Shown in pieces: positions 34,306 through 34,335 of a DNA stretch of 34,335 bases. Source of the stretch: Singulisphaera sp. GTDB taxonomy: Bacteria > Planctomycetota > Planctomycetia > Isosphaerales > Isosphaeraceae. The stretch lies in the NCBI GenBank assembly GCA_027451445.1, contig DAIDJG010000123.1, positions 1 to 34,335 of the forward strand, in the 5' to 3' direction. Under the pieces are notes generated by a model, which was given only the letters and a program-made list of their open reading frames with translations, made no database searches and had not been told where the DNA came from. The position numbers and the translations under genes were made by a program. How positions within the stretch are numbered: position 1 is the stretch's first letter; each line of letters begins with the position of its first letter.

Positions 34306-34335
34306 ATGAACGCCCTCTCTCTGGTACGCAAGTGG
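34306..34335 (+). CDS. Possible start of a gene cut by the right edge
   Basis: ATG at 34306 is followed by nine sense codons (MNALSLVRKW) to the window end, and GGAG lies seven bases upstream, a good ribosome binding site. The 10 residues resemble a normal protein start but cannot be assigned to a family. Confidence 0.35.
   Translation, partial: MNALSLVRKW

Overview
The window looks like chromosomal DNA from a GC-rich member of the Planctomycetota, probably the Isosphaeraceae or Gemmataceae side of the phylum. The main evidence is lineage-typical families: a DUF1501 protein beside a haem-binding PSCyt1/DUF1549/DUF1553 protein, an ECF sigma factor carrying a membrane segment and about 770 extra residues, and a huge secreted repeat protein with an N-terminal LExRxLLA motif. 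Family names come from reading the translations; no database search was made. I saw no rRNA, tRNA, insertion sequence or CRISPR array.

Layout. Positions 1-868 hold almost no coding sequence but contain a cluster of palindromic 47-bp elements. A sigma factor-sensor fusion (869-3979, minus) is followed by an AT-rich gap and then a 1675-residue surface protein with three exact-period 170-residue repeats (4512-9539, plus). A tight minus-strand cluster (12790 down to 9874) encodes a CbpA-type DnaJ, its CbpM/MerR-like partner, a small membrane protein, RnpA, YidD and a winged-helix-like protein. Divergent from it on the plus strand are a degenerate receiver-domain protein, an Mrp/ApbC ATPase lacking the usual CxxC, and an UPF0175/DUF3368 toxin-antitoxin pair (13078-15702).

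From 28428 down to 15781 most genes are on the minus strand: RsmD and a CCA-adding-type nucleotidyltransferase, an SMP-30/gluconolactonase-like secreted protein, a secreted protein of unknown function, a pterin carbinolamine dehydratase, the PSCyt1/DUF1549/DUF1553 and DUF1501 pair, an N-acyl-D-amino-acid deacylase-like amidohydrolase, and a SpoIIE-type PP2C phosphatase. Several strong hairpins separate these into probable transcription units. At the right end a secreted HExxH metalloprotease-like protein (plus) converges with an AddA-like helicase (minus) whose C-terminal nuclease motif is degraded. A new plus-strand gene may begin at 34306.

How they fit together. The window mixes housekeeping RNA and protein biogenesis (RnpA, YidD, DnaJ/CbpM, Mrp, RsmD, CCA enzyme) with cell-surface and secreted planctomycete families and signalling (ECF sigma fusion, PP2C phosphatase, receiver-like protein). 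No clear phage-defence island is visible. The least explained signals are the CTTGT-loop hairpin family with compensatory stem changes, the perfect 35-bp inverted repeat at 25012-25164, the Mrp without CxxC, and the DnaJ-CbpM-RnpA-YidD gene order.
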